DNA of 64,000 bases from Bathynomus jamesi (GCA_023014485.1 JAJOZX010005631.1:62001-126000), one strand, 5' to 3'; shown: positions 1 to 10,219, counted from the stretch's first letter. Program-made: numbers and translations. Notes: generated by a model from the sequence alone, not told the origin.

Positions 1-12
1 CAAATCAAAGGT

Positions 13-50
13 GTGTGTGTGTGTGTGTATATGTACAAACACACACACAC

Positions 51-88
<38 letters not shown>

Positions 89-95
89 TGACTTA
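13..95. repeat. GT/CA/TA compound microsatellite
   Basis: A run of GT, then CA, then TA dinucleotides opens the window. It is the first of more than forty such arrays; no gene is visible here. Confidence 0.9.
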
Positions 96-96
96 A

Positions 97-680
97 CCTA
101 ACGAATCGTCAAGGGCGTACAGTTGACCTAACCGGGCATTCAGTTGCCCTAACCGGGCATTCATTTGACCTAACCGGGCATTCAATTGACTGGGGGCAAC
201 TTACAAGTAGATAGATCACAGCACTGCATTATCATATGCTCACACTAAAACAATAATATTCAGACTAAACTAGGTCTAAGCAGGCAACAAATAAACATTA
301 ACAACAACAACAAAAATTACTGTTTATGCGAGTTCGTATAGAGAAAAAGGTGCGCAAATGAAGATTTATTTGTATGGTACTTACGTGTTATCTGGACTAC
401 CAAACTGTTTATTATGTATTTTTGCTCTCATCATTTTCGTTTAAACTAACGAAAATATCATAACTTAACCTAACCAATCATCAAGGGCGTACAGTTGACC
501 TAACAGGGCATTCAGTTGACCTAACCGGGCATTTTCCGTTTTATTTTGTTTTTCGTAGCAAACTTAACCTACCCTAAAATGTTTTCTTTTTTTCAGACCA
601 TTAGAAATTTTCAACCATGAAATGCCCGGTTAGGTCAACTGAATGCCGTTAGGTCAACTGAATGCCCGGTTAGGTTAGTA
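97..680. repeat. CCTAACC-rich foldback motif copies
   Basis: Blocks at 97-190, 466-535 and 617-680 repeat two short modules: one with AACCTAACC-AATCGTCAAGGGCG and one with GGGCATTCAGTTGACCTAA. The last block is in the opposite orientation, so they can fold on each other. The same modules recur near 20366, 40840, 58573, 59600 and 62090. Between them (190-465) is AT-rich sequence without a visible gene; the palindrome arm begins in it, near 395. Confidence 0.75.
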
Positions 681-719
681 GTATAGCCGCAAAAGGGGAG
701 AGTGCAAGAATGTTGCAGG

Positions 720-835
720 TTATTACGCAATGTTGCAAAGGGGGTGGGGGTTGTTGCAAAGGGGGGTGGGTTGTTGCAAATGGGGTGGGGTGTTGCAAAG
801 GGGGTGGGGTTGTTGCAAAGGGGGGGTTGCAAAAA
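720..835 (+). repeat. GTTGCAAAGGGG tandem minisatellite
   Basis: About six degenerate units of GTTGCAAAGGGGGTGGG, each 16-18 bp, followed by an A-rich tract. The mirror copy lies at about 20235-20330. ORFs reading through it on either strand are low-complexity shadows. Confidence 0.85.
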
Positions 836-1094
836 AAACAAAATAACAAAAAAAAAAAGAAAAAAAAATAAAGAAAAAAAGAGTACTGGCCTTTGTTGCC
901 AACCTAGGTTGCAAGGGGCATGCAACTTGGGGGCCTCCCCCAAGCTATTCCCCCCAAAGGGCCAGAGAGAAAGAAGGAGAGAAAGGAGGAGAGGTGTTCA
1001 CCTGGCAGGAGCCAAGTGCACATTAAGACTTCAGCCGAGTAGGCGTTGTTTTATAGGCTCCTAATCAGCCAGAATCAGCCAGTTGACTGAGCCA

Positions 1095-1370
1095 AGGGGG
1101 GAGGGGTACACCTGAAGGAGAGAGACACCTGAAGAAGAGAGAGACGCCTGAAGGAGAGAGAGACACCTGTAGGAGAGAGAGAGAGAGACCTGAAGGAGAG
1201 AGAGACACCTGTAGGAGAGAGAGAGAGACCTGAAGGAGAGAGAGACACCTGTAGGAGAGAGAGAGAGACCTGAAGGAGAGAGAGACGCCTGAAGGAGAGA
1301 GAGCGACACCTGTAGGAGAGAGAGAGAGACCTGTAGGAGAGAGAGAGAGAGAGACACCTGAAGGAGAGAG
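1095..1370 (+). repeat. GAGA-CACCTG minisatellite
   Basis: Around ten degenerate units built of GAGAGAGA runs separated by CACCTGTAGG, GACCTGAAGG or GACGCCTGAAGG. It is mirrored by the CT-rich block at 19765-19955. The apparent serine/leucine-rich ORFs are repeat translations, not genes. Confidence 0.85.
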
Positions 1371-1461
1371 GAGTTCTCCCCCAAGTTATTTTCGTTTTCC
1401 TAACCTAAGAGGCCACTAAGGTGTTTTACCAAAGGGCCTGAAAGAGAAGGACCAGAGGTCC

Positions 1462-1704
1462 TTGCTCGGCTGGGAGCCGAGCTGGAATGAGTCTTTCACC
1501 AACTTCGCGGTCTTTTATAAGCCTCTATTCTGGCTGAATTGCCAGATAGCGCAATGTGTTCAGTTGCTGAGTTGTCAGATCGCACCATGTATGCAGAGTT
1601 GCCACATCAAGCCATGTAATCGGGTGCTGATGTGCCAGATCGCACCATCAGATAGCGCCATGTATTCCAGAAATATTAATCATCCATTGTGTAACACAAT
1701 ATGA
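1462..1704 (+). other. Unrecognised 80-codon ORF, mirrored in other arm
   Basis: An open frame encodes a cysteine-rich peptide with repeated CQIAxC motifs that come from an underlying imperfect DNA repeat (TGCCAGATAGCGC and TCAGATCGCACCATG units). It is kept almost unchanged at 19418-19666 in the other arm, where a two-codon insertion is in frame. A TATAAAAG box on the complementary strand (near 1515; 19611 in the right arm) makes the opposite strand the more likely transcript, so this may not be coding. No family recognised. Confidence 0.25.
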
Positions 1705-1833
1705 CGATAGTTATTCCAATTAAATTCTGTATATTAAATAAATACACACTCAATCTTTATTAATTGCATACCTTTCCAGTTTTTTTGCAATGATCGGATT
1801 GCTCTTGCTAGATATATACTTTCGTGAAATAAT

Positions 1834-1838
<5 letters not shown>

Positions 1839-1879
<41 letters not shown>

Positions 1880-1900
1880 TCTTTTAAACATCTTATGTTA

Positions 1901-1959
<59 letters not shown>
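1839..1959. repeat. (TA)n arrays
   Basis: Two TA arrays (1839-1875 and 1907-1959) flank a short unique piece. AT-rich sequence from 1960 to 2137 shows no gene. Confidence 0.9.
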
Positions 1960-1963
<4 letters not shown>

Positions 1964-2137
1964 TATTTTTCATATTATAACATTTAATTTTAGTTTAGAA
2001 GCAAATTTAACATTAACTTCATTGAACTTAAACTTTTCCAAACAAATAACATAGTTTACCTTCGAAAACTTCATAATAGAAAATAATTAATTTTATGGTT
2101 AACTAGTTTATTTCGTTTACTATAATTATATATATAT

Positions 2138-3450
2138 TAGTGATGTAGGTCACATCCGCATCCGCATCCGCATCCGCGGAACATCCGCACATTTTCTCGC
2201 ATCCGCATCCGCGACCGCATCCGCACTTTGGCCTGCGGATGTCGTGCGGATGTGGACCGTTGAGATAAAACGTCATTAATAAGCGGAAATTATCAAATTC
2301 TACTATATTAATAGAACTAGTTCAATGTGCGCAAAAGTGATGCAAGCGACAAGACGAGAGGCTGTTCTTGTATGAAGTTACGCTCTTGCAACCTACTTAG
2401 ATCCACGTTACAAAGCTAAGTTATTTTCATCTAGTACATTAGAACGAGTTAAATCATCACTTGACAAAGCAGTTGAAGAGCTTCAATCTCTTGAATCTGT
2501 CGCTTCGCCACCCCAAAAGAATAAAAGTTTCAGTGACAGAACCAACACCTTCAACAAGCAAATCTATCACAGAATCTGTCTCTCAGTTTCTTGAGTCAAG
2601 CAGCAATGACGAGACCTACGCGATGTCAAAAGATATAGTAAAAATGATCGAGAGCTATCACCAAGAAAAACGCCTGGCTGCATGTGACAAATCCTATTAG
2701 TTGGTGGAAAAATACGCAGAATATCTATCCATACTTGAGTAAACTTGCAAGGAAACATTTAGCCTGTCCTCCAACAAACGTACCAAGCGAGAGATTATTT
2801 AGCAGTGCTGGATTAATATATGATGAAAGAGAGAACAGACTGGCAGCAGAAAAGGCAGAAAAGTTAATGTTCTTTAAGCATAACCTTCCTATAATTAAGT
2901 TTGAACATTAAACGATGAACATCTTAGTTTACTTTATTTTAATTACTCATTTATAAATATGCCTAATAAAACTTTAAACTTAATATAAATAGTTATCAAG
3001 CTAATTAAAGATCTCTTTCTATAAGGGTGGAGGTTGGGGAAGAGGTCGGTGGGGTGCATTTGAGTGGGTTCACGTCCCGCATCCTGGTAACACAATTATG
3101 GTTTCTAATTGTGGCTGAAACTCAACAAAATATAACGAATTTATTTGCAGACGAATTCACTAATTGATTTCTATATTAGTTAGATGCTTGATATTATTTA
3201 TATGTTCAGAGAAAAGTACAGCAATTATTGTACAATTAATCAATTATACTACATTATAGCTACAGCTCTCCCTATATAATACTTATTATATACGTTAAAC
3301 ACACAACATCTCGAATATATCCTAAAAAATAACGAAAATGTAGACATCCGCATCCGCATCCGCATCCGCGGATGTTGAAATCAAACATCCTCATCCGCAT
3401 CCGCATCCGCATCCGCGGATGTGAAAAAAATGACATCCGCTACATCACTA
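2138..3450 (+). mobile_element. Internally deleted hAT transposon, copy 1
   Basis: Terminal inverted repeats start TAGTGATGTAG and end CTACATCACTA. They are followed inward by many CATCCG repeats on the left and their match on the right. Flanks ATATATAT and ATATATAC fit an 8-bp target duplication in a TA array. It carries only the end of a transposase gene. It is absent from the mirrored right arm, so it inserted after the palindrome formed. A near-identical element lies inverted at 4510-5819. Confidence 0.8.
2380..2911 (+). pseudogene. hAT transposase C-terminal fragment
   Basis: The readable part starts around YLDPRYKAKLF and ends with the hAT C-terminal dimerisation region. That region shows NPISWWKNTQ, a stretch rich in hydrophobic residues, PPTNVPSERLFSSAG, and a final LxxxKxEKLMFFKHNL-like end. 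In hAT proteins this segment mediates transposase oligomerisation. The start, BED finger and catalytic residues are missing. One extra A near 2688 shifts the frame just before the WW motif, and the sister copy at 5039-5326 lacks that extra base. Non-functional. Confidence 0.8.
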
Positions 3451-3493
3451 ATATATACACAGTCTTTTAAGCAGCTTATGATACATATATATT

Positions 3494-3499
<6 letters not shown>

Positions 3500-3565
<66 letters not shown>

Positions 3566-3900
3566 ATCTGAACTCTTTCAGCTAAAGAAGCCTTATGTAT
3601 AGAATTGGTTGTGTAATAGCTGATATTAAACTCTCAACATGTTCTGAAAAGCACGGCTTATAATCTCCTTCCCCATATCCGTACAAAAACAGCACTTCAG
3701 GACATTATTGTATAGAAATAAGGTAACACAAGTACTACAAGAAATAAATCCTAAAATAATTATATAAGACCGAAGTAATGGTCTGACGTTTGGGTGAATC
3801 CAATTAAACTCTGTTTATAAACATTCGAATATCAGTGGGGGAAAAACGAACGGAATTGAAAATTTATGAAACAATTCGACGATCGTCATTCCCCAAACCC

Positions 3901-3973
<73 letters not shown>

Positions 3974-4215
3974 CTAAGTTGTATCGAGATGAAAATTTAC
4001 GAAACACACGAGTCTCTTTCCATGCGAAAAAAAAAATTGAAACAATATGAAAATTTACGAAACAATTCAATTAAAAGTTGAAATTAACCAAAACTCAATT
4101 CGCTAGAGGAAAGGAATTCCGAGAATCTGCCCAACTCGAATGACCATAAGGACCTTTCTCCTAGATAGCTTGAACAAAACCTCTCTCGACTCCATTTCTT
4201 AGATATGCCCACAAT

Positions 4216-4303
<88 letters not shown>
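3500..4303. repeat. TA arrays and a TA/GA compound array
   Basis: TA arrays lie at 3500-3566 and 3903-3969, and a TA (4218-4254) plus GA (4255-4303) array follows. Between them is AT-rich sequence (3567-3902, 3970-4217) mirrored at 18400-19020 in the right arm. The tyrosine/isoleucine-rich ORFs here are translations of the arrays. Confidence 0.85.
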
Positions 4304-4307
<4 letters not shown>

Positions 4308-4509
4308 GATCTGTAGTTAATCTTACGCGAGGTATGAAAATCAGGAAAAAATGCCAAATGTGTATTATTTTAAAATGACACTAAACGCATATTAAATTAA
4401 AACAAATGAATTTTGGCTTTTAGAGATTTATTTATTATAAGAAATTAACTACTCGATGTAAGAAATTAATTATTAAACGCACGCGAAACATATATATATA
4501 TATATAGAG

Positions 4510-5819
4510 TAGTGATGTAGCGGATGTCATTTTTTTCACATCCGCGGATGCGGGTGCGGATGAGGATGTTTGATTTCAACATCCGCGGATGCGGATGCGG
4601 ATGTCTACATTCTCGTTATTTTTTAGGATATATTCGAGATTTGTTGTGTTTAACGTATATAATAAGTTATTATATGGAGAGAGCTGTAGCTATAATGTAG
4701 TATAATTGATTAATTGTACAATAATTGCTGTACTTTTCTCTGAACATATAAAAAATATCAAGCATCTAACTACTATAGAAAACAATTAGTGAATTCGTTT
4801 GCAAATAAATTCGTTATATTTTGTTGAGTTTCAGCCACAATTAGAAACCATAATTGTGTTACCAGGATGCGGGACGTGAACCAACTCAAATGCACCCCAC
4901 CGACCTCTTTCCCCAACCTCCACCCTTATAGAAAGAGATCTTTAATTAGCTTGATAACTATTTATATTAAGTTTAAAGTTTTATTAGGCATATTTATAAA
5001 TGAGTAATTAAAATAAAGTAAACTAAGATGTTCATCGTTTAATGTTCAAACTTAATTATAGGAAGGTTATGCTTAAGGAACATTAATTTTTCTGCCTTTT
5101 CTGCTGCCAGTCTGTTTCTCTTTTCATCATATATTAATCCAGCACTGCTAAATAATCTCTCGCTTGGTACGTTTGTTGGAGGACAGGCTAAATGTTTCCT
5201 TGCAAGTTTACTCAAGTATGGATAGATATTCTGCGTATTTTTCCACCAACTAATAGGATTGTCACATGCAGCCAGGCGTTTTTCTTGGTGATAGCTCTCG
5301 ATCATTTTTACTACATCTTTTGACATCGCGTAGGTCTCGTCATTGCTGCTTGACTCAAGAAACTGAGAGACAGATTATGTGATAGATTTGCTTGTTGAAG
5401 GTGTTGGTTCTGTCACTGAAACTTTTATTCTTTTGGTGGGTGGCGAAGCGACAGATTCAAGAGATTGAAGCTCTTCAACTGCTTTGCCAAGTGATGATTT
5501 AACTCGTTCTAATGTACTAGGTGAAAATAACTTAGCTTTGTAACGTGGATCTAAGTAGGTTGCAAGAGAGTAACTTCATACAAGAACAGCCTCTCGTCTT
5601 GTCGCTTGCATCACTTTTGCGCACAATGAACTAGTTCTATTAATATAGTAGAATTTCATAGTTTCCGCTTATTAACGACGTTTTATCTCAACGGTCCACA
5701 TCCGCACGACATCCGCAGTCCAAAGTGCGGATGCGGGTGCGGATGCGGGTGCGGATGCGGGTGCGAGAAAATGTGCGGATGTTCCGCGGATGCGGATGTG
5801 GATGTGACCTACATCACTA
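4510..5819 (-). mobile_element. Internally deleted hAT transposon, copy 2
   Basis: The same element as at 2138-3450 but inverted, with TAGTGATGTAG and CTACATCACTA ends and inner CATCCG-type repeats. It sits at the junction between TA and GA dinucleotides, separating an array that is continuous in the right arm near 15041-15110. That gives an empty-site comparison within the window. Confidence 0.8.
5039..5560 (-). pseudogene. hAT transposase C-terminal fragment, copy 2
   Basis: The last 95 codons (5326 to 5039) are open and give a hAT dimerisation region with NPISWWKNTQ and NVPSERLFSSAG. Upstream the frame continues towards YLDPRYKAKLF but is broken by a TAA-type stop near 5375. There is no catalytic core and no start, so the element would depend on a transposase from elsewhere. 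Confidence 0.8.

Positions 5820-5822
<3 letters not shown>

Positions 5823-5881
<59 letters not shown>
5823..5881. repeat. (GA)n array
   Basis: About 29 GA units directly abut the end of gene A', so the A' frame reads into the array and acquires a serine/leucine tail. Confidence 0.9.
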
Positions 5882-5883
<2 letters not shown>

Positions 5884-5887
<4 letters not shown>

Positions 5888-6219
5888 TCAAATAACGGGA
5901 TATGCTTGTGCGAGTTTACAATTACATCATTATTGATCTGCATTACGCAGTATATGCGGCTTAATAATATTTCACGTCTTAAAGTATAGGGAAACCTGTA
6001 CTCGATATGAAGGGCTTTCATATCGTTCAGTACTATTTTTGTTCCCACTTTACAACCGGTTGGTAAGTCATCTTTAAATACGTCTAGAATACAATCAAAA
6101 GCACGCACAAAGAGTTCATCGTTAGCTACATTATTAAACACAAGTTTATAAACACGCTTTTCCAATCGAGGGTTTATTTCTACCGACTCGAGCTTTTCAA
6201 TCGTGAACTCACTCAACAT
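5884..6219 (-). CDS. Gene A' (left): small CRAL-TRIO-like protein
   Basis: Starts at the ATG at 6219, which is shared by all copies, with a TATATAAAG box about 45 bp upstream (6264-6271). The first 111 residues are conserved in the copies at 13006 and 14701; after that the frame runs into a GA array, so the true C-terminus is uncertain. The segment DELFVRAFDCILDVF, then a G and KIVLNDMKALHIEYR, lines up by eye with the middle of arthropod CRAL-TRIO (Sec14-like) lipid-binding domains (FRA-LL-V, G-IVVIFDMKGL). Only that part of the fold would be present. A weak match; it could be an unrelated viral-type protein. Confidence 0.55.
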
Positions 6220-6263
6220 AGCGGCAATTGAAATAATCTTCTAATCGTTACGACAACTGCGCG

Positions 6264-6271
6264 TTATATAA
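6264..6271 (-). promoter_or_regulatory. TATA box of gene A' (left)
   Basis: TATATAAAG lies about 45 bp before the ATG and is followed by GCGCAGTTG. The same block precedes gene A on the right (12954-12960), A' on the right (14649-14655) and the broken left A (near 8175-8182). Confidence 0.55.
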
Positions 6272-6350
6272 AGAAATAGTTCTTCAGGGTGAACGGTGTA
6301 GGTGAGCTCAGCCTTGTACCGATCAATTGCTTTGTACCAAAGTTTTATAA

Positions 6351-6740
6351 GAAACACCAAATAATTGTCCCCTAGCGCAATTGGAAAGGTTTTCACCCCA
6401 CCTTAGACCCACAGTTTAACATTAGAAAATTCTGAAACCTGACTCAGTGCCAAAATGAAACACCAAATAATTGTCCCCTAGCGCAATTGGAAAGGTTTTC
6501 ACCCCACCTTAGACCCACAGTTTAACATTAGAAAATTCTGAAACCTGAATCACAGCCAAAAAAGAAACACCAAATAATTGTCCCCTAGAGCAATTGGAAA
6601 GGTTTTCACCCCACCTTAGACCCGCAGTTTAACATTAGAAAATTCTGAAACCTGACTCAGTGCCAAAAAAGAAACACCAAATAATTGTCCCCTAGCGCAA
6701 TTGGAAAGGTTTTCACCCCACCTTAGACCCACACTTTAAC
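6351..6740 (-). repeat. 106-bp tandem array with SINE-like core
   Basis: About 3.7 copies of a 106-108 bp unit beginning GAAACACCAAATAATTG. Each unit contains a stretch read on the minus strand as GGTCTAAGGTGGGGTGAAAA, also present in the tail of the tRNA-type SINEs at 48130 and 49394. The right arm has only about 1.7 copies (14396-14570), so copy number changed after the arms separated. Confidence 0.85.
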
Positions 6741-7092
6741 GTTGAAACCGAATGTTCTTTTAAAATATAATTAGGATATATTTCTTTATAACCTCTCGAT
6801 TACATTAGTGACTAATGATGCGGGAAAATCTGAGTAAATATTTCTCGAAAATATATGGGTGATAGAAATATTCTGAAACCATATTTGGAATCAGTATCAA
6901 ATGTTCTATACGAATCACCAAATAATTCTCAAAGGAGAATAAGAGCATTAAATCTATTGGTGAAAATATATATATGTTACTCGTCCGGTCCCGTTATAGC
7001 GGATTGGTACACGTCATAGCTCCACCCAGCTACATCGGCAGCCAATCACTACGAACATCTGGTCTTTTGGGGCGGAGCTTGGCGATTGTGCC

Positions 7093-7100
7093 TATAAAAG
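7093..7100 (+). promoter_or_regulatory. TATA box of gene B (left)
   Basis: TATAAAAGGGG lies 70 bp before the gene B start codon, preceded by GGGCGGAGCTT, which is the reverse complement of the AAGCTCCGCCC box in the gene C promoter. A TCAGTTTGG initiator-like sequence follows about 20 bp later. Confidence 0.6.
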
Positions 7101-7166
7101 GGGATATTTTTCAGTTTGGAGTAACAGTAGCTATTTTCGCGTCAGTGAATAATCATTCCCTCCACC

Positions 7167-7655
7167 ATGGACCTGTACGTCTCCCCAGACTTGTATGAAG
7201 AGTGATACTGCAGCATTAACGACAATTAGCCTTTTTAATGCGGTTGACCGTGATGAATTATTTACAACGCAAACCGTAGAAGACATGTGCAGTGACGCTC
7301 CTTACAATCCGACGCAAGGGACTACCATAGAAATGTAAGTGTCTATAATTAGAATTTATTTATATATATATATATGGATGGGGTGTAGTATCTCGTCAAA
7401 TAGATACTCGCCAAAAATGTCAATCAATGTTATTTGGTTTTACTTCTTACCCCCATTATGCTAAAATCGAAATTTTATGGCATTCAATGTTATTCCTCGA
7501 ACTAAAGATATCTTCACATAATGGGGATGTCTGTATACTCTGTATATGTTTTAAAAGCATTATTCCTTTAAGGTCCGATGAAGATTTGACACGTGTTATA
7601 CAATCTTTTGAAGAATCTCGTGTCATGAATATATACACACAACTAAATAAATAAA
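7167..7655 (+). pseudogene. Gene B (left), frameshifted
   Basis: The ATG at 7167 opens the same acidic peptide as the right copy (13967). Two missing bases after codon 12 (GAAGAGTGA instead of GAAGAGAGTGA) give an immediate stop. Downstream are the GTAAGT donor-like site (near 7334) and the second open segment 7427-7654 (75 codons), whose TAA overlaps AATAAATAAA polyadenylation-type signals. The downstream segment is conserved between arms. Function not recognised. Confidence 0.5.
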
Positions 7656-7713
7656 CACACACTTTATCTTCTACCGCGCAAAATAAGAAATCGTATAGCC
7701 ATCAATATAGCAG

Positions 7714-7716
<3 letters not shown>

Positions 7717-7755
<39 letters not shown>
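7717..7755. repeat. (CA)n array
   Basis: CA array between the 3' ends of genes B and A; the mirror is the GT array at 13371-13419. Confidence 0.9.
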
Positions 7756-7756
<1 letters not shown>

Positions 7757-7845
7757 TATGTTAAATATATAAATACATTTACTTTTTTCAAAATACTAAA
7801 CTCGCACTTAACCGAGTCTACAATTACGTCATTATTGCTCGCATG

Positions 7846-8129
7846 CTATGCTACGCAGTATACGCGGTTTAATAATATTTCACAGCTTAAAGTATACGGA
7901 AACCTGTGCTCGATATGAAGGGCTTTCATATCGTTCAGTACTATTTTCGTTCCCACTTTACATCCGGTTGGTAAGTTATCTTTAAATACGTCTAGAATAC
8001 AATCAAAAGCAAGCACAAAGAGTTCATCGTTAACCACATTATTAAACACAAGTTTATAAAACACACGCTTTTCAATCGAGGGTTTATTTCTACCGACCCG
8101 AGCTTTTCAATCGTGAACTCACTCAACAT
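7846..8129 (-). pseudogene. Gene A (left), frameshifted copy
   Basis: Starts at the conserved ATG at 8129. Small indels around 8060-8075 (loss of a G and a duplicated GT, relative to the right copy) break the frame after about 19 codons. The remaining frame from 8064 to 7846 still reads the CRAL-TRIO-like part (FNNVVNDELFVLAFDCILDVF). The intact homologue is at 13006-13470. Confidence 0.65.
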
Positions 8130-8211
8130 AGCGGCAACTGAAATAATCTTCTAAATCGTTACAACAACTGCGCGTTATATAAAGAAAGTTCTTAAGGATA
8201 ATTTTCACGAA

Positions 8212-8828
8212 CTAGGTACATTTTATAAATGTTCTACTAAACTCATCTTCACACTCCGGCGAACTATTTGAGAGGAACATATGCTCATATTTTTCCTTTC
8301 TGCCCCTCAAACGATACTCGTCTCTAAAGTCTGTTAAAAACTCACGCAGGGCACTAGCCACAACCTCACTACGAACCTCATCATGATATACATTAATATA
8401 GTGATAAAAATACTTAAGATTGTCCATGATTACGAGATTCACATTTTCATTCGTAGGGTATGAGTAATCGACATGGTGTAACATGACGTGATACCGCTTG
8501 TCACACCCACCCATCCACAAGACTCATCATCCATACCTGCTGCTTCTCTTCTGCACGCGTTGTTTCTTTTACTTCACGGTATATGTGAGACTTTATAAAG
8601 TTTAGCTCTACAGCATACTTCAGCACATCGTCTGTGCAACGAAAACCTTCAACGGTCTCACCAGAACATCCGTAGAGTATTTCTACATCTTGCAACTTCG
8701 CCAATCCAATGTGGTTTTTAAAAGAGGCATAGGAGGGGGAATAGGAAGTTTTTCGGTATCCACCACATCCTGGCACTTGCTGAATACCATTTCATAAACG
8801 TTGTACAAGCAATATTAAAGGCAGCCAT
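8212..8828 (-). pseudogene. Gene C (left), frameshifted copy
   Basis: Opens with ATG at 8828 and MAAFNIACTTFMKWYSA. A one-base deletion in the AGCAAAG run follows (AGCAAG here and in the right-arm copy). A five-A run instead of four, and a GGGTGGG change near 8507, cause further shifts. The remainder reads as two overlapping open pieces (8776-8501 and 8520-8212). Compared with the central copy at 10371-10961 the protein sequence is otherwise almost unchanged. This suggests recent decay, or sequencing errors in homopolymers. Confidence 0.65.
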
Positions 8829-8839
8829 TTGAATACACG

Positions 8840-8960
8840 TCTGATCTCTTTTTCTTCTACGCTGGCGAATACGCGTCTGATCTCAAGGGCTTACTGCAGT
8901 CGACTGACCACGCAGGGAATCACAGATAGTAGCATGACTCACGTTGCTGGTCTTACGTGG
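8840..8960 (-). promoter_or_regulatory. Gene C promoter region (left)
   Basis: On the minus strand this contains the shared cassette GCAACGTGAGTCATGCTACT, including a perfect AP-1-type TGAGTCA, then CCTGCGTGG about 20 bp later, then the gene C start. The GC-box version here is CTAAGCTCCGCCCACG. Confidence 0.55.
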
Positions 8961-9121
8961 GCGGAGCTTAGAACTTTCACTGTGCACACACAAAGGAGAA
9001 AGTGAAACGCTAATTGAAACGAGTTATTTAATAAACGAGATATTCAAGTTATATATTTTACAAATACGATTTAATAAACGAGATATTCAAGTTATAGATC
9101 GAGCCACATCAACACAAAATT

Positions 9122-9670
9122 TTAGTCGCTAAAATAGCAGCCTGAGTATTGTTCATGTTCTAAATTATCTTTGATTCGTTTTGGTAAAATTGAGTAAACT
9201 GCAGCCTTTGTTTCCTGATCAGAAACTCTCCGTCTTTTTCTGGTATGGTGCAAGGTTTCGTTGCAACCATATTCACTGCTCGAGTATACTTCACAGTCGT
9301 TACCTTCTAATCTAGATTTACGCTCTTCACTAATGCATTCAATGGGTGAATAATCATCTTGGTTGATATTATTGACACCACAAGAGAGAGGGCTCACTGG
9401 GGTAACGGACACTTCAGGTAATGGTGCGGGGGCTTGAGGTGGGTCGGGGGCAATCTCCTCAGGTTGCCCTTGTGGTGGGGAAAATATTGTGTGGAGGTAA
9501 TTATGTGCTGCTTCTAAGTATACAAAACGGGCTTTATGTAACACAGTGGCAACTAATAATGATTTATGCAAAGATGCACCAGCTTTTCTGGAACGTCTGG
9601 ATGCAATTTTACCGAGCGATATATTTATCAACTTGTATGCTTCAAACCCGTTTGAAACGTCAGATATCAT
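9122..9670 (-). CDS. Gene D: SERTA-domain-like protein (intact copy)
   Basis: 182 codons from the ATG at 9670 (MISDVSNGFEAYK); a GTG just upstream is not needed. Residues about 12-54 resemble the SERTA motif of SERTAD/TRIP-Br, CDCA4 and Drosophila Taranis proteins. They show KLINISLGKI, then a basic stretch, then SLHKSLLVATVLHKARFVY, matching the SERTA pattern of NISLxKL followed by SLxKxVLIxNxLRxI. A proline-rich middle (residues about 65-90) and a basic TRKRRRV nuclear-localisation-like stretch follow; the end is YSGCYFSD. In known proteins SERTA regions act in the nucleus with E2F/DP and cyclin-CDK partners. That role here is inference. A TATA box and a CRE site lie upstream. The right-arm copy is broken, so this is the only intact one. 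Confidence 0.7.
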   Translation of the reverse strand: MISDVSNGFEAYKLINISLGKIASRRSRKAGASLHKSLLVATVLHKARFVYLEAAHNYLHTIFSPPQGQPEEIAPDPPQAPAPLPEVSVTPVSPLSCGVNNINQDDYSPIECISEERKSRLEGNDCEVYSSSEYGCNETLHHTRKRRRVSDQETKAAVYSILPKRIKDNLEHEQYSGCYFSD

Positions 9671-9771
9671 GTTCACCACCTAGGAATTGGTCAAGGCACA
9701 GAGAGCTAACTATCACGACTCTACCCTCTATTACCAATCTTGTAATGAGTTAAAGTGAAAGTTTCGCCTTC

Positions 9772-9850
9772 CTTTATACAATGTCGTTTTGACGTCATTA
9801 TCAAGCTCCACGCAGGAAATTTCCAGGTAGTATCATGAATCACGTTGCGG
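9772..9850 (-). promoter_or_regulatory. Gene D promoter (left): TATA, CRE, shared cassette
   Basis: On the minus strand, in order: GCAACGTGATTCATGATACT, CCTGCGTGGAGCTTG, a perfect CRE TGACGTCA (9790-9797) and TATAAAGG (9772-9778), about 100 bp before the ATG. It is conserved in the right arm at 11289-11365. Confidence 0.65.
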
Positions 9851-9896
9851 TTCTTTCACCTGTACACACACACACACACACACACACACGCGCGCG

Positions 9897-10135
9897 CTAA
9901 TTGAAACATGATTTATTTAATAAAAGAAATATTCAAGCTATATATATATTTACATACACGTGTAATAAATAAGTTAACAATAGGCACATCAATGATTATA
10001 CTCAAGGTGTATATATTTACAAACGTGTGATAAATAAGTTAACAATTGAAATTCTGTGTTAACATAATTTCATTTAACTTATTTATCACACATGTTTTTA
10101 AATATGTCTTGAATATAATCATTGAAAATATTTGA
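9897..10135. repeat. Palindrome P1 beside gene C
   Basis: AT-rich dyad containing AAGTTAACAA and GTGTTAACAT motifs around a centre near 10060. It is nearly the same as P2 (10984-11232) in the same orientation but lacks the last outer part. P1 and P2 bracket the central gene C. Possible replication origin or recombination remnant. Confidence 0.7.
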
Positions 10136-10219
10136 AAATATATATAACTTGAATATCTCGTTTATTAAATAACTCGTTTCAATTAGCGTTTCACTTTCTC
10201 CTTTGTGTGTGCACAGGTG

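Larger units (their letters stand above)
395..9990 (+). repeat. Left arm of giant palindrome
   Basis: Read in reverse complement, this arm matches 11200-20490. Anchors are GGACTACCAAACTG at 395 against its complement near 20490, the small ORF at 1462-1704 against 19418-19666, gene A' (6219 against 14701), gene B (7167 against 13967), gene A (8129 against 13006) and gene D (9670 against 11466). Paired coordinates sum to about 21130, placing the centre near 10565. Two hAT insertions at 2138-3450 and 4510-5819 are present only in this arm. The arms differ by many substitutions and small indels, so this is not a simple read artefact, although a head-to-head haplotype mis-join cannot be excluded. 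Confidence 0.9.

Noticed and set aside
97..680. CCTAACC repeats as telomeric sequence
   Set aside because: Units are interrupted by long non-telomeric modules and occur as foldback elements across the window.
635..1384. ORFs in the GTTGCAAAGGGG and GAGA blocks
   Set aside because: Low-complexity repeat translations; unit number differs between arms, which is incompatible with a conserved protein.
1790..1987. ORFs made of IYIYIY, and similar SLSLSL, THTHTH and CVCVCV ORFs through the window
   Set aside because: They are translations of dinucleotide arrays and appear on both strands in several frames.
7456..7662. Minus-strand ORF over the second part of gene B
   Set aside because: The plus-strand frame ends at polyadenylation signals and follows the gene B promoter, so it is the better candidate.
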